A DNA stretch of 64,000 nt from Pterobdella sp. o SKG-2022 (taxonomy: Eukaryota; Annelida; Clitellata; Hirudinida; Piscicolidae): the NCBI GenBank assembly GCA_964035795.1, contig OZ038322.1, positions 4,282,427 through 4,346,426 on the forward strand, in the 5' to 3' direction. Positions 54,001 to 64,000 of the stretch are shown one piece after another. The translations under genes and the position numbers were made by a program. Below the pieces are notes generated by a model. It saw only the letters and a list, made by a program, of their open reading frames with translations, did no database searches and was not told the origin of the DNA. The stretch's first letter is position 1; each line of letters begins with the position of its first letter.

Positions 54001-56876
54001 TGGTGTTTGTGGCAAAAGGTTCAAGGTAAATTGTTCAAGGAGCAAAACTTGTTAAAAATGGGTTTATTTGCGGTGTGCTAGTGTAAAGAGAGTTTCTTGT
54101 AAAACTAATGGAAATTTTGAATTCAAGGTTTGTATGAATGTTTCAAATGGAAAATGTAATAATTTTTTATATGTTTGTCTGATTGAGTTGGAGAGGGTGA
54201 ATAATTTTTGTTATCTAGGGGATAATATGAAAGGTGGAGGAGGAAGTGAGCTAGCTGTTACACGAAGGGTAGGGCTGGGCTGGAAGGCATTCAACAGTAT
54301 ATATTCTATGTTATGTGGTTAAAGTCACATATGGACTATCAAAGGACAAGTTTATAGGACTTGTGTGATGCCTGTCATGACATATGGCTCGGAAACTTGA
54401 GTGGTAAAGTCCGTTGAAGCGAGTATTGTGAGAAGAACAAAAAAACGGATGTTTCAAATGATATGTGCTGTGACTCCTCGTAAAGGAAAGAGGCTGACTA
54501 TGATAAAATGATGATGATGCTTGTTGTTGTTGAGCGCGAGCTTCCAAAAACTCTTCCGACACTTTTTGGAGCGAGTACCGAAAGAAACTTGTAGCTTCGA
54601 GCTGTTTGTGACTTGGTGATCAGTGAAAAAACGATGGATGGATTCTCGAAATGTTCCTTGTTTGGTAGCTGATGAGAACCTCTTTGACACTTCTGTTGGA
54701 GTGCACACTAGGCACCACGAGAAGGTGAGTTCTTTCACTGGGCTGATGATGATACTGTTCAGTTATGAAATTTTTGGATTTGAAATTAAATTTTTTAATG
54801 ATATTTAAAGTATTTGATGCTTGTTACTTCAAGAGTCTCCTATAGTGCAGAATTCAATAGTGCAACAACTCACCTTCCTCAAGGAAGTCCTCGATAGGAA
54901 GGATAATAAAAAGGTAAGTTACCATGGTACTCTTGATCTTTATATTTTTAAGACTGAATCATTGAAGTTAGTTTGAAAAAAAATGATGCATAGATAGAAA
55001 AACATGATTATGAGTATATGAAATGCAAAAAAATTTTAAATGTAGTAAATCTGTGCACCTTCAGTATATGGGGGATTAAACTGCATTCAAAATTTCTTTA
55101 TCTACTAGTTTTAGACTAATTTTTTTCAAACAGGATCTAGCTAACTTAAACGAACTACGGAAGAAACTATTGAAGAAAGGGGGCATATTGGTGAACATAA
55201 CCACAGACGTTGACCAGCTCGCCAAGACCCTCTCAAGCAAGCTCTCTGGGGACAACGTTGTGGAAAGCTTTACCAAAGTGTGGCAAGATGAGTTCATGGC
55301 CAAGCTGTCCGAGGCGGGATCGTCACATATTGAATTGTGGGATTTCAACAATTTTCTGTTAAATAAATACTTTTTAATTATTAAGAAAAAGTTCATTGTT
55401 CAAGTTAATTGAGAATTTTATTATTAAAACCAAATTGATGTTATAAATTCGAATCAAAGGTGGCCTCCACGAAGAGACCTTGTATTCAGAGCACCACCCT
55501 CACCCAAGCACAAGCTGGTTGCCATGGCATCCACAGACTCATCATACCTCTGCATGCAGACTAACTCCTTCAACCACTTGGAACACGCCGACTACCCTGC
55601 AGTTCTCACCCTGTACTACTTCATCAACATGCTCGAGGGTCCCCTGTGGAATGCCATCAGAGGCAATGGATTGTCTTATGGCTTCGGGTGCATTGCGATT
55701 TTTGCTAGTGTTATTTACTGCTTTTTTCGATTTAAATTTTTTTGGAATTATCATCATCGTTTTGCATCCGTTTCCATGCCAGCATGGGTTGAATATATAT
55801 AATAAACACTTTGACACGACAGAATGAACTTCAACTTGAATCAAGGCTTGAGGTTCAGACTTCTAGGTTCCACCAACTTGGTGGAAGCATTCAAACTCTC
55901 ACATTCATTCATGGTTAATCAGCTACATCAACATCAGCTTAACACATCCATAAAATATCATTCACCTCAAACGACGCCTTGACCCACAGAAAAGCTTATG
56001 TGATGGTGAGATTGAGATATCTCAATCGGAGCTGGAGTGTGCTCGTTGTGACTGCATTTATGAACTTCTCAGCATGCAAGCCACTCCCTTATTGGCCTCC
56101 GAGAGGGCCCTTATGTGTTCTCTCAGAGACCTTTCTCAAGATTTCTACGGGTTCCATACGCTTTTGAGCTTGCTTCGCGTGTTTTTGAAGCTTTTTGCGA
56201 TTTCATGATACAAAATAATATTCTTAGGATTATTTTTGAGCCTAATAGTAATTATATGATACAAAAGATTTGTTAAATCACTATTTTGGAGTTGTGATGT
56301 TATTCTGTCAAAAGTTCATTCACATGCCAAACACCATGATATCTTCAGAAAGTTGATTGAGAAAGTGAGTAATATAAAGCAAGAGGACATGAAGAGGGTG
56401 GCTTGCCAGTACTTCAAGAAGTTGTTGAGCGCAGAGAGCACAGCCATTATAGTGTGCCCTTCAGGCCAGGCTGCAAACATAGCCAAACAGTTTAATGACC
56501 TGTTAGAAACTGTTTATAATATGCTTTTTGTTGTGTTTGATAATATTTATTCATTAACGTTATAAATGATCAAAAGATATTATAATATAAAAATTTATGA
56601 TATTATTATTATTATTATTATTGTTGTTAATATTATTTTTATTATTATTATTTGTTCAACGTCTTTTGTTTACCTTTTGACAAATTTTTATATTATAATA
56701 CATAAACGATATGAGTTAATTTTTTTTATTTAAATTTTTATTTTTGACGAAATTAATGAATATATGATATTTGATTAAATCCCGGTAATGTTTATTATTT
56801 TTATTTTATTTCTCTTTATTATTATTATTAATGATGAATTTTTCATTTCTATCCACAGTTTCCAGATAAAGTTTGA
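41828..56876 (+). CDS. M16C-type zinc metallopeptidase (C05D11.1 / yeast YOL098C family)
   Basis: 24 exons: 41828-41975, 42059-42141, 42243-42401, 43173-43385, 43810-43932, 46712-46783, 47174-47242, 48091-48201, 49454-49545, 49875-49971, 50484-50558, 50881-50991, 51344-51487, 51623-51817, 52114-52216, 52546-52676, 52934-53114, 54846-54913, 55134-55321, 55460-55687, 55823-55913, 55990-56150, 56349-56511 and 56859-56876. Phases all match; the total is 3024 nt (1007 aa; relatives are about 1000). The inverted zinc motif His61-Ile-Leu-Glu64-His65 lies in DDGLPHILEHAIFLGSEDYP. Glu154 (YSEMQARENT) is the likely third ligand. Later blocks fit this family: FYRPENLCLIV, RPWQTPVEPL, VGWRGPS, LEGPLWNAIRGNGLSYG and STNLVEAF. 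Members form an oligopeptidase-like clamp; animal function is poorly known and no clear targeting peptide is seen. Least certain are the start (strong AAAATGG context), the end of exon 19 (55321 or about 55361) and the 5-codon last exon. Confidence 0.92.
43651..43770 (-). repeat. Degenerate SINE copy in an M16C-gene intron
   Basis: ATGTGGTACGGTATTTATGAAGCG followed by CACTACAAATACATTATAG and ACACACCATGGGATAGGT aligns with the body and tail of the SINE at 25295-25462, in the same orientation. The tRNA-like head is lost or unrecognisable. Confidence 0.55.
44165..46250 (-). mobile_element. LINE in antisense orientation inside an M16C-gene intron
   Basis: Minus-strand frames from 46243 to 44179 give, in order: the end of an endonuclease domain (ECATQHRLVVGDFK, RRFVPRTKVWKLKD), a long linker, and the reverse transcriptase. 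The latter has LGKAAGPSGIVAEMLK, NYRGLKIIDQVMKVLER, QCGFMKGRSTTDAIF, AFIDLEKAFDRVPREV, VHQGSVLSPLLF and the active site LYADDLMVSAQ. A small zinc-binding-like motif follows (CGVCQAGVGRNAIQCGGCRQWVHKKC), then a C-terminal RIRWFGHVER...GRPKKTW block. The reading frame shifts at about three places and the 5' end is missing, so it is inactive. It occupies intron 5 (43933-46711) of the peptidase gene and must be spliced out with it. Confidence 0.9.
47243..48090 (+). other. M16C-gene intron 7 with a coding-like stretch and an (AT)n run
   Basis: From about 47690 to 47990 the intron reads without stops in one plus-strand frame and is less AT-rich than typical intron here (for example PKSTVVQVIREKQLQFRDAIF). 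I do not recognise it; a mobile-element ORF fragment is the simplest guess. An (AT)n run lies at 48005-48041. The acceptor of exon 8 is the CCTTGAAG at 48083-48090. Confidence 0.4.
48005..48041. repeat. (AT)n microsatellite
   Basis: An uninterrupted TA/AT run of about 17 units, in intron 7 of the M16C gene about 50 bases upstream of exon 8. Confidence 0.95.
50387..50448. repeat. Imperfect (ATC)n microsatellite
   Basis: A run of ATC units with ACC and GCC variants, in the M16C gene intron just upstream of the exon starting at 50484. Confidence 0.9.
53640..54490 (+). mobile_element. LINE relic in sense orientation in an M16C-gene intron
   Basis: Plus-strand frames give FDLEKAFDRALRKKLVQ (near 53775), EEFDVGVVIHQGSVLLPFLF (near 53900-53960) and a Cys-rich stretch (KWIHVVFVAKGS... 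and further Cys codons to about 54110). RVNNFCYLGDNM follows near 54195, then VYRTCVMPVMTYGSETW near 54350-54400. This is the same arrangement as the antisense LINE at 44165-46250, including the Cys-rich insert after the active site, so it is probably the same or a sister family. The YADD box itself is lost. It lies in the intron 53115-54845. Confidence 0.75.
56599..56655. repeat. (ATT)n-rich microsatellite in the last M16C-gene intron
   Basis: A run of ATT units with TTG and TTT variants between exon 23 and the tiny final exon. A shorter similar run lies at 48216-48261, just after exon 8. Confidence 0.85.
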
Positions 56877-57593
56877 GGTTTACAAAAACGTTGATCAAGT
56901 GGTTTTTTAGAAGGTCAAACAAGCAGATGCTATCAGATTCAATATTTAAACACATATTTTCCAAATATTTTTAATTGTTGCTAGCTTATGTTACAAATTT
57001 ATCAACTTGTTTTGAAAATAGTCAATTTTTAGAGGTTCAGTTTTTAATAGTCTCATGCTTTTTACTATAAATAGTTTCAATCATTTCAGCTTCTCTAACT
57101 TTAAATTCGAAAATCGATTTCATTTTAATTTAATTTTTAAATCATTTAAAATAAAAAATAATATTTAAATTCATTTTATTAAACCTGTTACACCTACACG
57201 GATTAAAAGGCTTTTGAGAATTCATTGCATCAGCGTTTATGTGTACTGTTCAGTAAGATAATGCTTTTATAACTTATCAAAAGGCAAACACAAAAGCTTG
57301 CGTATGTCGATACTGTATAATGATGCAGTCTGCGAATACGCTCGCAAACCTGCATCTGGTGCAGAATCTTGTTTCTAAGCTTTTATTTATGTTTACATCA
57401 GCTCAAGGCCGTTCGAAACGTGTGTGCATCTGTTGGTGAAAACTGGCTTTTGAATGTTGAATGTTTTTGTTTGATTGAAAGTTGTATTACTAACTTATGA
57501 AAGTTTTTAAACAAAAAATATTATCAGTGTAAAAAAGTTAGTTTTAGGTTTTTTGAAAGTTTCGTGAAGTAACTTAGGAAAGAAGTATGAAGT
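56877..57593. other. Intergenic spacer between the M16C and ASB genes
   Basis: AT-rich. An AATAAA near 57153 may serve the upstream gene. The last 200 bases should contain the promoter and 5' UTR of the downstream ASB gene; I see no TATA box or other element I would defend. Confidence 0.5.
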
Positions 57594-58976
57594 ATGTTCA
57601 ACAATAAGTTTTCAAATGCATGTCAACTCAATGATATCGATAAAGCTGAAACTCTGCTAAACCAAAGTTATAAAATAGATATTGACAAAACCAATTGTCA
57701 TGACAAAACACCCTTGTTTTACGCACTGGAGAAGAATTCCTTTCAAATCCTGCAATTGTTGATTTCTAAAAACGTTGACTTAAATAAAAAAAGCATTGTG
57801 TCAGTGAGAAAAACTTCCAAAGGAGATTTCATAAAATACTTCGAACCACCTCTTGTGACCGCAGCCAGAACCGCAGATCTCAGATGCATCCGGTTGTTGC
57901 TCGAGAGTGGGTGTTCAGGAGATGGGAGGGCTACAGTGATTGAAGATGCACCCAGAACAAAGAACGATAAGTACATCAAAGGAGAAATAAGTGCCATTCA
58001 TTACGCTGTATCTCGAAACGAGCCATCAATGTTACGAGTTTTGTTGCAGCATGGAGGTGAGGTGCAAGTGACGGATCATGAAGGTAAAACCCCTATTCAC
58101 TACGCCTGTATTTGCAAAAAAAGATCTAATGACTTCTGCATGAAGCAAGTAGAAATATTAAGGTTACTATTGTCACATGGAGGGAATGCACACGATGAAG
58201 ACAATGTTTCAGTAACTCCATTGGCCCTCGCTATCAACTACGAGTGTCTGCCTGCGATAGACTGTCTTCTATCCACAACTTTTTTTCTTCCTTACAAGTT
58301 ATCCATGATCGGCCTAGCTACCCTTAAAAATAATTTTGATATTGTAGTTAAGTTGATCAAAAGTGGTTTTGAGTTGAATATTCTCAATAGTAGATTCCAA
58401 ACACCCATACAGGCTGATATTTTTCACCAACACATCAGTAAAATAGCCAACACGCTTATATTCCACGGTTGTGACGTCAACTGCTTTCACCGACCACTCC
58501 ACGTTTCAAGTCTTCTCTACCAAATAATAAGTGGACCCAGGCTGGATTGTGAATCTCTCACATACCTACTCATTAAAGTCGGTTATGATCTCAACCAAGA
58601 TACCTGGCTTTTAGATAATGAAATTGTTCTTTCAAATTCTTCCACAAACGAACTTCTACCTGTGATAACCTCCAAAGATTTCTTCTCAGCTGACACTCTC
58701 ATGAAGTTTGGCGGTTTCAGAAAATTTTCAATACCCAATGGAAGGATGTCAGTATTAAAAAATTATCTACTTTATCAAATTCGTAATGTCCAACGATTAA
58801 CAGACCTCTGTAGAATCTCCATACGGCGGTGCTTGAGTATTGTTAACAATGGCAGGAGTATAGTGAATGATACAAATCTCCTACCCCTCCCTTCATCCCT
58901 CATTTCATTCCTTCTCTTATCCGATGTGGCATCAGAACTTGAAGACGGTTCTATTGAAGTCTTTTACAACTCTTGA
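57594..58976 (+). CDS. Ankyrin-repeat and SOCS-box protein (ASB-like), intronless
   Basis: A single 460-residue reading frame. An in-frame TGA three bases before the ATG fixes the start. Residues 1-330 form about eight ankyrin-like repeats; the clearest are DKTPLFYALEKNSFQILQLLIS, SAIHYAVSRNEPSMLRVLLQHG and GKTPIHYACICK with a short insertion before EILRLLLSHGG. Later repeats are diverged. The C-terminus (about 400-443) is a SOCS box: a BC-box (LTDLCRISI, 402-410) and a Cul5-box LPLPSSL from 430, at the usual spacing. Such proteins recruit Elongin B/C and Cullin-5 to form a ubiquitin ligase, with the ankyrin domain choosing the substrate, which is unknown here. The lack of introns in an intron-rich neighbourhood suggests an old retrocopy or intron loss. 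Composition and codon use look native. Confidence 0.9.
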   Translation: MFNNKFSNACQLNDIDKAETLLNQSYKIDIDKTNCHDKTPLFYALEKNSFQILQLLISKNVDLNKKSIVSVRKTSKGDFIKYFEPPLVTAARTADLRCIRLLLESGCSGDGRATVIEDAPRTKNDKYIKGEISAIHYAVSRNEPSMLRVLLQHGGEVQVTDHEGKTPIHYACICKKRSNDFCMKQVEILRLLLSHGGNAHDEDNVSVTPLALAINYECLPAIDCLLSTTFFLPYKLSMIGLATLKNNFDIVVKLIKSGFELNILNSRFQTPIQADIFHQHISKIANTLIFHGCDVNCFHRPLHVSSLLYQIISGPRLDCESLTYLLIKVGYDLNQDTWLLDNEIVLSNSSTNELLPVITSKDFFSADTLMKFGGFRKFSIPNGRMSVLKNYLLYQIRNVQRLTDLCRISIRRCLSIVNNGRSIVNDTNLLPLPSSLISFLLLSDVASELEDGSIEVFYNS

Positions 58977-60538
58977 AGTATCAATCGTTTTCTCATAGTT
59001 CAAACGTGTAGCGAACGTGCTTTTATAATGTATTTTAGATTTCAACTAGAATTTTTTAACAATGTTTTTGGTTATACGACGGGCTGTTTAGGCTTTTGGT
59101 TGTGAATTCAGTTGATCATTGAGAATAGATGTTTGTAATTTATATTTTTTACTGCATATATTTAATTTTGAAAAAAAAACTATTTTTTAAAATTTCTGAA
59201 TATTTTTCATAAATTACATTTTCGAATCATATCGGATTTCTAGGACAATTTCAACTTGGTAACGTCAACTTGAACTCAAAAATCGAATATGTTTGAAAAT
59301 TTCGTTCAACCTATACTCACATTGATTCAAAATATAAACCTATACTTGCGTCAGTTATTCAAATAAAGAAAGATCTAACGACTTTGTTATGTGAATCATT
59401 GTAAATATATCTAAAGGCGTTCGATAGTGTAGACGTTTTCAACTTTAAGCCAAAAACAGGTTTTGAAGTGGTATTGGAAAGAACACAGTCTGTATTTGGC
59501 TCTATATGCTCCTCTCAGGGTAGCTTTTGTCTGGTAGTTTTTCAGACATATGTTTATTTGCAAAAATATTTTGTTTTCAAATCATGTTTGGCAATAGGGT
59601 TATTGAAGGTGCTGAACTAGGTTTAAATGCTTATGTAAGATTATTCCATTTTTTTTTGCTATAGAAGGGAATGCGTGTTTTGTGAATTTTATTTTGAAAT
59701 ATGATGAAGTTGAATATAATGGATTATGAGTTTATTAATTCAAAAAGCTTCTCAATTCATTATCTTGGCTTGATGATGCTTTTACGATAAATCAAAAAGC
59801 TTTAAGTAATAACTTGTAAAAAAATCTTGTTCAGTTTTATGATAGTGTTTGCAAACATATGTTTCGATCTTTTGAAATATTGTTAAGACCCCAAAAAGCG
59901 GTATTATTTCGCATGGTTACGAAAGATTGAATAAATAAATTAATACACCTTTTGTTAGTATTTCAGGTTTTAAACTGATGTTTCATGAAGTTTCCAAAAA
60001 TTGTTGGTGTCATAACAAAAAAGAAATAGTCAAAATTGGCTTATATTCTTCTTTTATATACGCCTTATTCTGAGTATTGATCGGAGGAGTATTGGTCATA
60101 TAAAACAGGTTTGCTTTATTGTGCTGTAATGATTTCTACTGGATAGGGTTTCTTATTGTCAAAAAACAATCAATGGTTCTGAAATTTATTACAAATTAGT
60201 TTAGTTTTAGATTTATAGTTTGTTGTCTTTGTTGCTAATATTTTTTTGTTGCTGTTTTTGTAGTTTTTCTTGTTGTAGTAGTTGTTGTAATCCTTTATAA
60301 ACAATATGCTTGTAAGTGTTGTATAAAACATTTTGGAAAGCTTATTTAAAACAGTTAAAAGCATATAAACACAAAGTGTGTACCCATTGTAGCAGAACAA
60401 TCTCATGCGGAATATTAATAGAAAAGCTTATGAGCCGGTGAATGCGTTCAATTGATTGCTGGCTCCTTTGAATAGATAGGAAGTCAATCTTAATGATTTT
60501 CTGTTCGATATGCTACATTTTCATTTTGACTGAAAACA
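58977..60538. other. Spacer between the ASB and calpain genes
   Basis: AT-rich, with no coding frame of note. AATAAA near 59361 could be the ASB poly(A) signal. I see no element in the rest. Confidence 0.55.
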
Positions 60539-63500
60539 ATGTCCCTTTTTTCTTCGACATCCTATAGAAACTTTGTTCCATTCAGAAATCAAAATTATAA
60601 AAAATTAAGGAATAGTCTTTTGAAAAGTCGAATACAGTTTTACGATAATGAGTTTCCCCCAAACGAGTACTCGTTGTTTCCTTCGTCCAGAAGTAAAAGC
60701 AAAAGTATAGTCTGGAAACGAGCTCAAGTAAAAACTATCCAGTGTTTTCTTATTTTCTATTATTAATTGTTCCAATAAATTCAACATTCCAGGAGATCAA
60801 CCCAAATGCAAGATTGTTTGTGGACGGGGTGTCCAACAGAGATATTATTCAAGGAGACTTAGGGAATTGTTGGCTGGTGGCGGCTTTTTGCACTCTAGCT
60901 GTCCATAAAGATAACTGGAAAAAAGTTAACTATCAATAACCAGATATGAAAAATTATTTTCCACAGTTGATTCTGTTATATTTTATGTTTTATTTAACTT
61001 TTAACCAAAGGTGATACCGGATCAAAAAGAGCAGGACTGGCCAGGCAACACAACAGGACTTTTCCACTTTAGGTTTTGGAGATATGGCTTCTGGGTTGAT
61101 GTGGTGGTTGATGATTATTTGCCCACAAAAAATGGAAAGTTGATATTCTGCCATTCACCCACACGCAACGAGTTTTGGCCAGCGTTAGTCGAAAAAGCTT
61201 ATGCCAAGTGAGACTTAAATATTTTGAATGATTTGGATAACTTCAAACATAGTTCTGTTCAATTTAACATTAATTCTTTTTTTGTGTACCAAAACATTTA
61301 AACATACATTTTTAAATTCACCAATTTTTTTTTTGTTATGCGCCAAAACCTAATATAGTAGCATGGTTGTCCAGGTTGTACGGGTCGTATGAAGCGTTGA
61401 CAGGAGGGGAGCTGGCTGAAGCTCTAGAGGATTTTACAGGGGGGGTAACTGAAAGCTTCGAACTGAAGGAAGAAGGATTCAAAAAAGACAAAAACAGAAA
61501 ATGGCAGTTTTTTCAATTTCTTTCCGATAACATGAAGAATAACGCCCTAATTTGCGCCGCTATTCCCGTGAGTGCTGTAATTCAAAAACTCTCCTTTGAT
61601 GTTTCATTTTAAAGATTTATGAATTAATCCACATAAATTAAAAATATGGTCAAGTTTTAGTACAATATATTTCAAGTTATATGATCAAAGTTTTTTAAAG
61701 ATGTTTTAAGAATTATGATAAGGTTCAGGTATTTCAAAGTTGAATAGTTATTTCAAACATTCCTCTACTTAAAACATAAAACTTATCATCACATAGGCCT
61801 TGACTCCAGAAGAAGTGGAGCAACGAACAAAACAAGGCTTGGTGAAGGGTCATGCTTATGCCATAACTGCCCTTCTCAATATCAAATCACGTGGTATGTT
61901 TGTATGGCATTAAGTACGACAAATTGGTTAACATAGTGTTAATTAACATTGAACTTGTTAACAAAACATTAATTATTACAGCATTAATTACTTTGATAAA
62001 CATAATATTCTCAAAACAGTTCGATTAAATTGTCTTATATTCAGTGCTTCAATATTTCTATTAAGTTACATCAGACAACCTCATTATATATCACAATATC
62101 AGGTCTCCTAATGGCGAGGTTTCGAAATCCTTGGGGAGGTATCGAGTGGAATGGAGCTTACAGTGACGGGTGGGTAATACTGATTTTTAAGTCATAATAA
62201 ACCGTTATTTTATCTGTGTTTTTAAATACGTTGATAAAAATATCAAAATAAACTATTTTATGAAAATGCCTGATATGTTCCAACATATTAAGGAAAACAT
62301 GGAAGCAAACTACTATTTGGAAAAAAGAATTTTATAAAATGACTCGTTTCAGTTGATATATAAATTTTAGTTGGAAGTAGAATGGGGTTTTGCTATTTGC
62401 TAAAAATAGCACCGCATTTTTGGCTAAATCATCAGGGTTTTGCTTGAACTAACACATCATATCGAAAGAAAAATACTTAAATAATTATCCATTTGCTTCA
62501 TTTCATTTAAATCATTTATATTATAAAATTTATTTTTAAATAATATATATATAATATGTTAACTTATTTTATTTTTTCAGATTTAATATAATTTATAAGT
62601 TTATTCATTTTATTCCATTCAAATGATATATAAAGTAAAAATAAAATCCCCTTTATTCCTTTTGCATCATATATATACAAAAATATCATCAACTTCATTT
62701 GATTTGAGGCGTTTTCAAAGCCACAACTATAATATTGTTAAGCTTACCTACCTCCTTACATTCATAAGTTATTAAAAGCTTTTACTACCTCATAGATTCT
62801 ATTCTATAAGTTATTTATCGAAAGATCTTACCAAGATTATATCAAAAACAAACAAAGGGTATTTTGGGTAAAGAAAAACAAAGTATGCATTAATTGTGCT
62901 TGTTTACTTCACTGTTTTGTATAGTCTATTCTACGTAATCAAAATTTATTTGTCGTACAGAATTTCCACCAAGCTTTGCGTAATGCAAACTTACATTCTT
63001 AAACAAAATTTGGCTCAATAAGCACTTTCTCATGCATTTGTGTCAGACTATTCTGTTAATTTTATCCCCATACATCACTGTTAATATACATTTGAAGGTC
63101 ACCCGAGTGGAAGTCAATATCTGAATACGATAAGAAGATGATGGGACTGGTGTTTGAAGATGACGGAGAGTTTTGGTGATTAAAACCATTACATATATTC
63201 TTAACTATAGATATAACTAATTATAAACTATTAAAAATACCTTTCAATTATAAATCTAACTATAACAAATATAGCTAATCCTAAATCTAACTATGTAAAT
63301 CTCATACTCAGTATGTATATCAGCATGTGGCAGCATGTATAATGCAATGTAAGGCAATATTTTTAGAGAGCATTTCCGTCTAGATCAAAGCGCTTGCTAC
63401 AAATTTAATGTAGCAGAAACACACTAGGAAACAGGTGCTAATTATCGGCCCAAAAACGGGATCGAGCCCAGTAACTTTAGATAGTCTAATGGTCTACCAG

Positions 63501-63757
63501 CAAAGCTATACGGGCGACGATTATATAAATATAAATATATGAATATAACTACATAGTTTCAAAATAGAGACATATTAAGCACTACATTCTGTAAAACACG
63601 ATATAATACTAATACCATATAATGAAATATTCTATGGAACACACTTAAGTGTATCTGTACCTAAGAAATATAAACTTGCAGGATGATGTTTGAGGACGTG
63701 TTGAAGTACTTCGTGACGATAGCCATGTGCCATACAGTGAACGGAGGAAAATACGTG
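60539..63757 (+). CDS. CAPN5: Calpain-5/TRA-3-like cysteine protease, 5' part (runs past the window)
   Basis: Eight exons: 60539-60727, 60793-60924, 61011-61207, 61375-61567, 61797-61893, 62103-62169, 63098-63175 and 63682-63757. Phases 0, 0, 2, 0, 1, 2 and 2 match. They give the first 343 residues. An in-frame TGA nine bases before the ATG supports the start. The papain-like catalytic core is complete: Cys89 in [12 protein letters not shown], His256 in GHAYAIT and Asn278 in FRNPWG. Flanking family blocks are [45 protein letters not shown] and DDGEFWMMFEDV. The short N-terminus without a propeptide and the match to CAPN5/CAPN6/TRA-3 in order and wording point to the group lacking the penta-EF-hand. 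CAPN5-type enzymes are calcium-dependent proteases; nematode TRA-3 acts in sex determination. The C-terminal C2-like domains lie outside. Between His256 and Asn278 the chain is about 15 residues shorter than in vertebrate CAPN5. Confidence 0.92.
63357..63519 (-). repeat. tRNA-derived SINE in a calpain-gene intron
   Basis: On the minus strand: CGCCCGTATAGCTTTGCTGG, then CATTAGACTATCTAAAGTTACTGG, a B box variant (GGGCTCGATCCC) and the family body (TGTGTTTCTGCTACATTAAA, TTTGTAGCAAGCGCTTTGAT). It lies between exons 7 and 8. Confidence 0.8.
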
Positions 63758-64000
63758 GTAAAATTATTTTGCACTTTTTATAAAAAAACCATATAAAAAT
63801 AAACTAGTTACAAGATTAAACAGAATCTTTACACCTATCCTTATAACGAAAATTTTTCATTTTTGCTAAAGGATCACTGACAACCAAATGGTAATTAAAC
63901 TAAACTAATAATCAATTAAAAAAAATAGTTATATACATTATCGTAGCAAAAATTTTTGCTCACTTCTGCTAAAGACAACTGAACCAACTTAGCTATTATT

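Noticed and set aside
54311..54738. Minus-strand frames of 83-94 codons
   Set aside because: No motifs, and they overlap the plus-strand LINE relic and intron. Treated as chance.
56512..56565. Ending the M16C protein at the stop at 56565 by reading on from exon 23
   Set aside because: The read-through tail (YNMLFVVFDNIY) looks like intron. A GTTTAT donor at 56512 and a CCACAG acceptor at 56858 give a short in-frame end instead. This choice is only moderately secure.

Overview
This window is eukaryotic nuclear DNA, almost certainly from an invertebrate animal. Its genes are split into short exons with GT-AG introns. The background is strongly AT-rich, and it carries tRNA-derived SINEs, several non-LTR retrotransposon (LINE) families, a Penelope-like element, a piggyBac relic and MITEs. 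The protein set (DC-STAMP-domain sperm protein, ASB, calpain-5 type, PBLD, M16C peptidase) is typical of metazoans. Phylum cannot be fixed from this sequence alone; an aquatic lophotrochozoan or a similar invertebrate is only a guess.

Layout. 1-9.5 kb holds no convincing gene: decayed LINE pieces (1.15-2.32, 3.2-3.6 and 4.6-5.6 kb), one possible orphan terminal exon on the minus strand (4066-4440) and AT-rich filler with a small MITE-like inverted repeat. 9.6-15.9 kb is a four-exon minus-strand gene for a DC-STAMP/RING membrane protein (DCST1/DCST2/sneaky/SPE-42 family, known for sperm-egg fusion). 15.9-23.3 kb is a long AT-rich gap. 23.3-26.7 kb is a complete ten-exon PBLD (PhzF-fold) gene, one intron of which is almost entirely a (CA)n tract. 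28.3-30.6 kb carries relics of a second PBLD copy, split by a LINE.

30.7-41.7 kb is a transposon graveyard: MITEs, a Penelope-like GIY-YIG fragment, a strikingly A+C-rich LINE lying against another reverse transcriptase fragment, a LINE 3' end, a piggyBac relic and a perfect 43-bp hairpin. 41.8-56.9 kb is a 24-exon M16C zinc metallopeptidase gene; two of its introns hold LINEs in opposite orientations. 57.6-59.0 kb is an intronless ankyrin-SOCS-box (ASB) gene. 60.5-63.8 kb is the 5' part of a calpain-5/TRA-3-like gene that runs off the right edge.

I reconstructed exon chains by hand from splice signals, reading phase and family motifs. The PBLD model (894 nt), the DCST model (3702 nt) and the M16C model (3024 nt) each close in frame with consistent intron phases. 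The last three genes are all on the plus strand but are unrelated in function. I see no operon, CRISPR array, rRNA or functional tRNA. I did not find a clearly novel biological system; the most unusual features are the (CA)n-filled intron, the duplicated and broken PBLD locus, the N-terminal extension of the DCST protein and the perfect hairpin.
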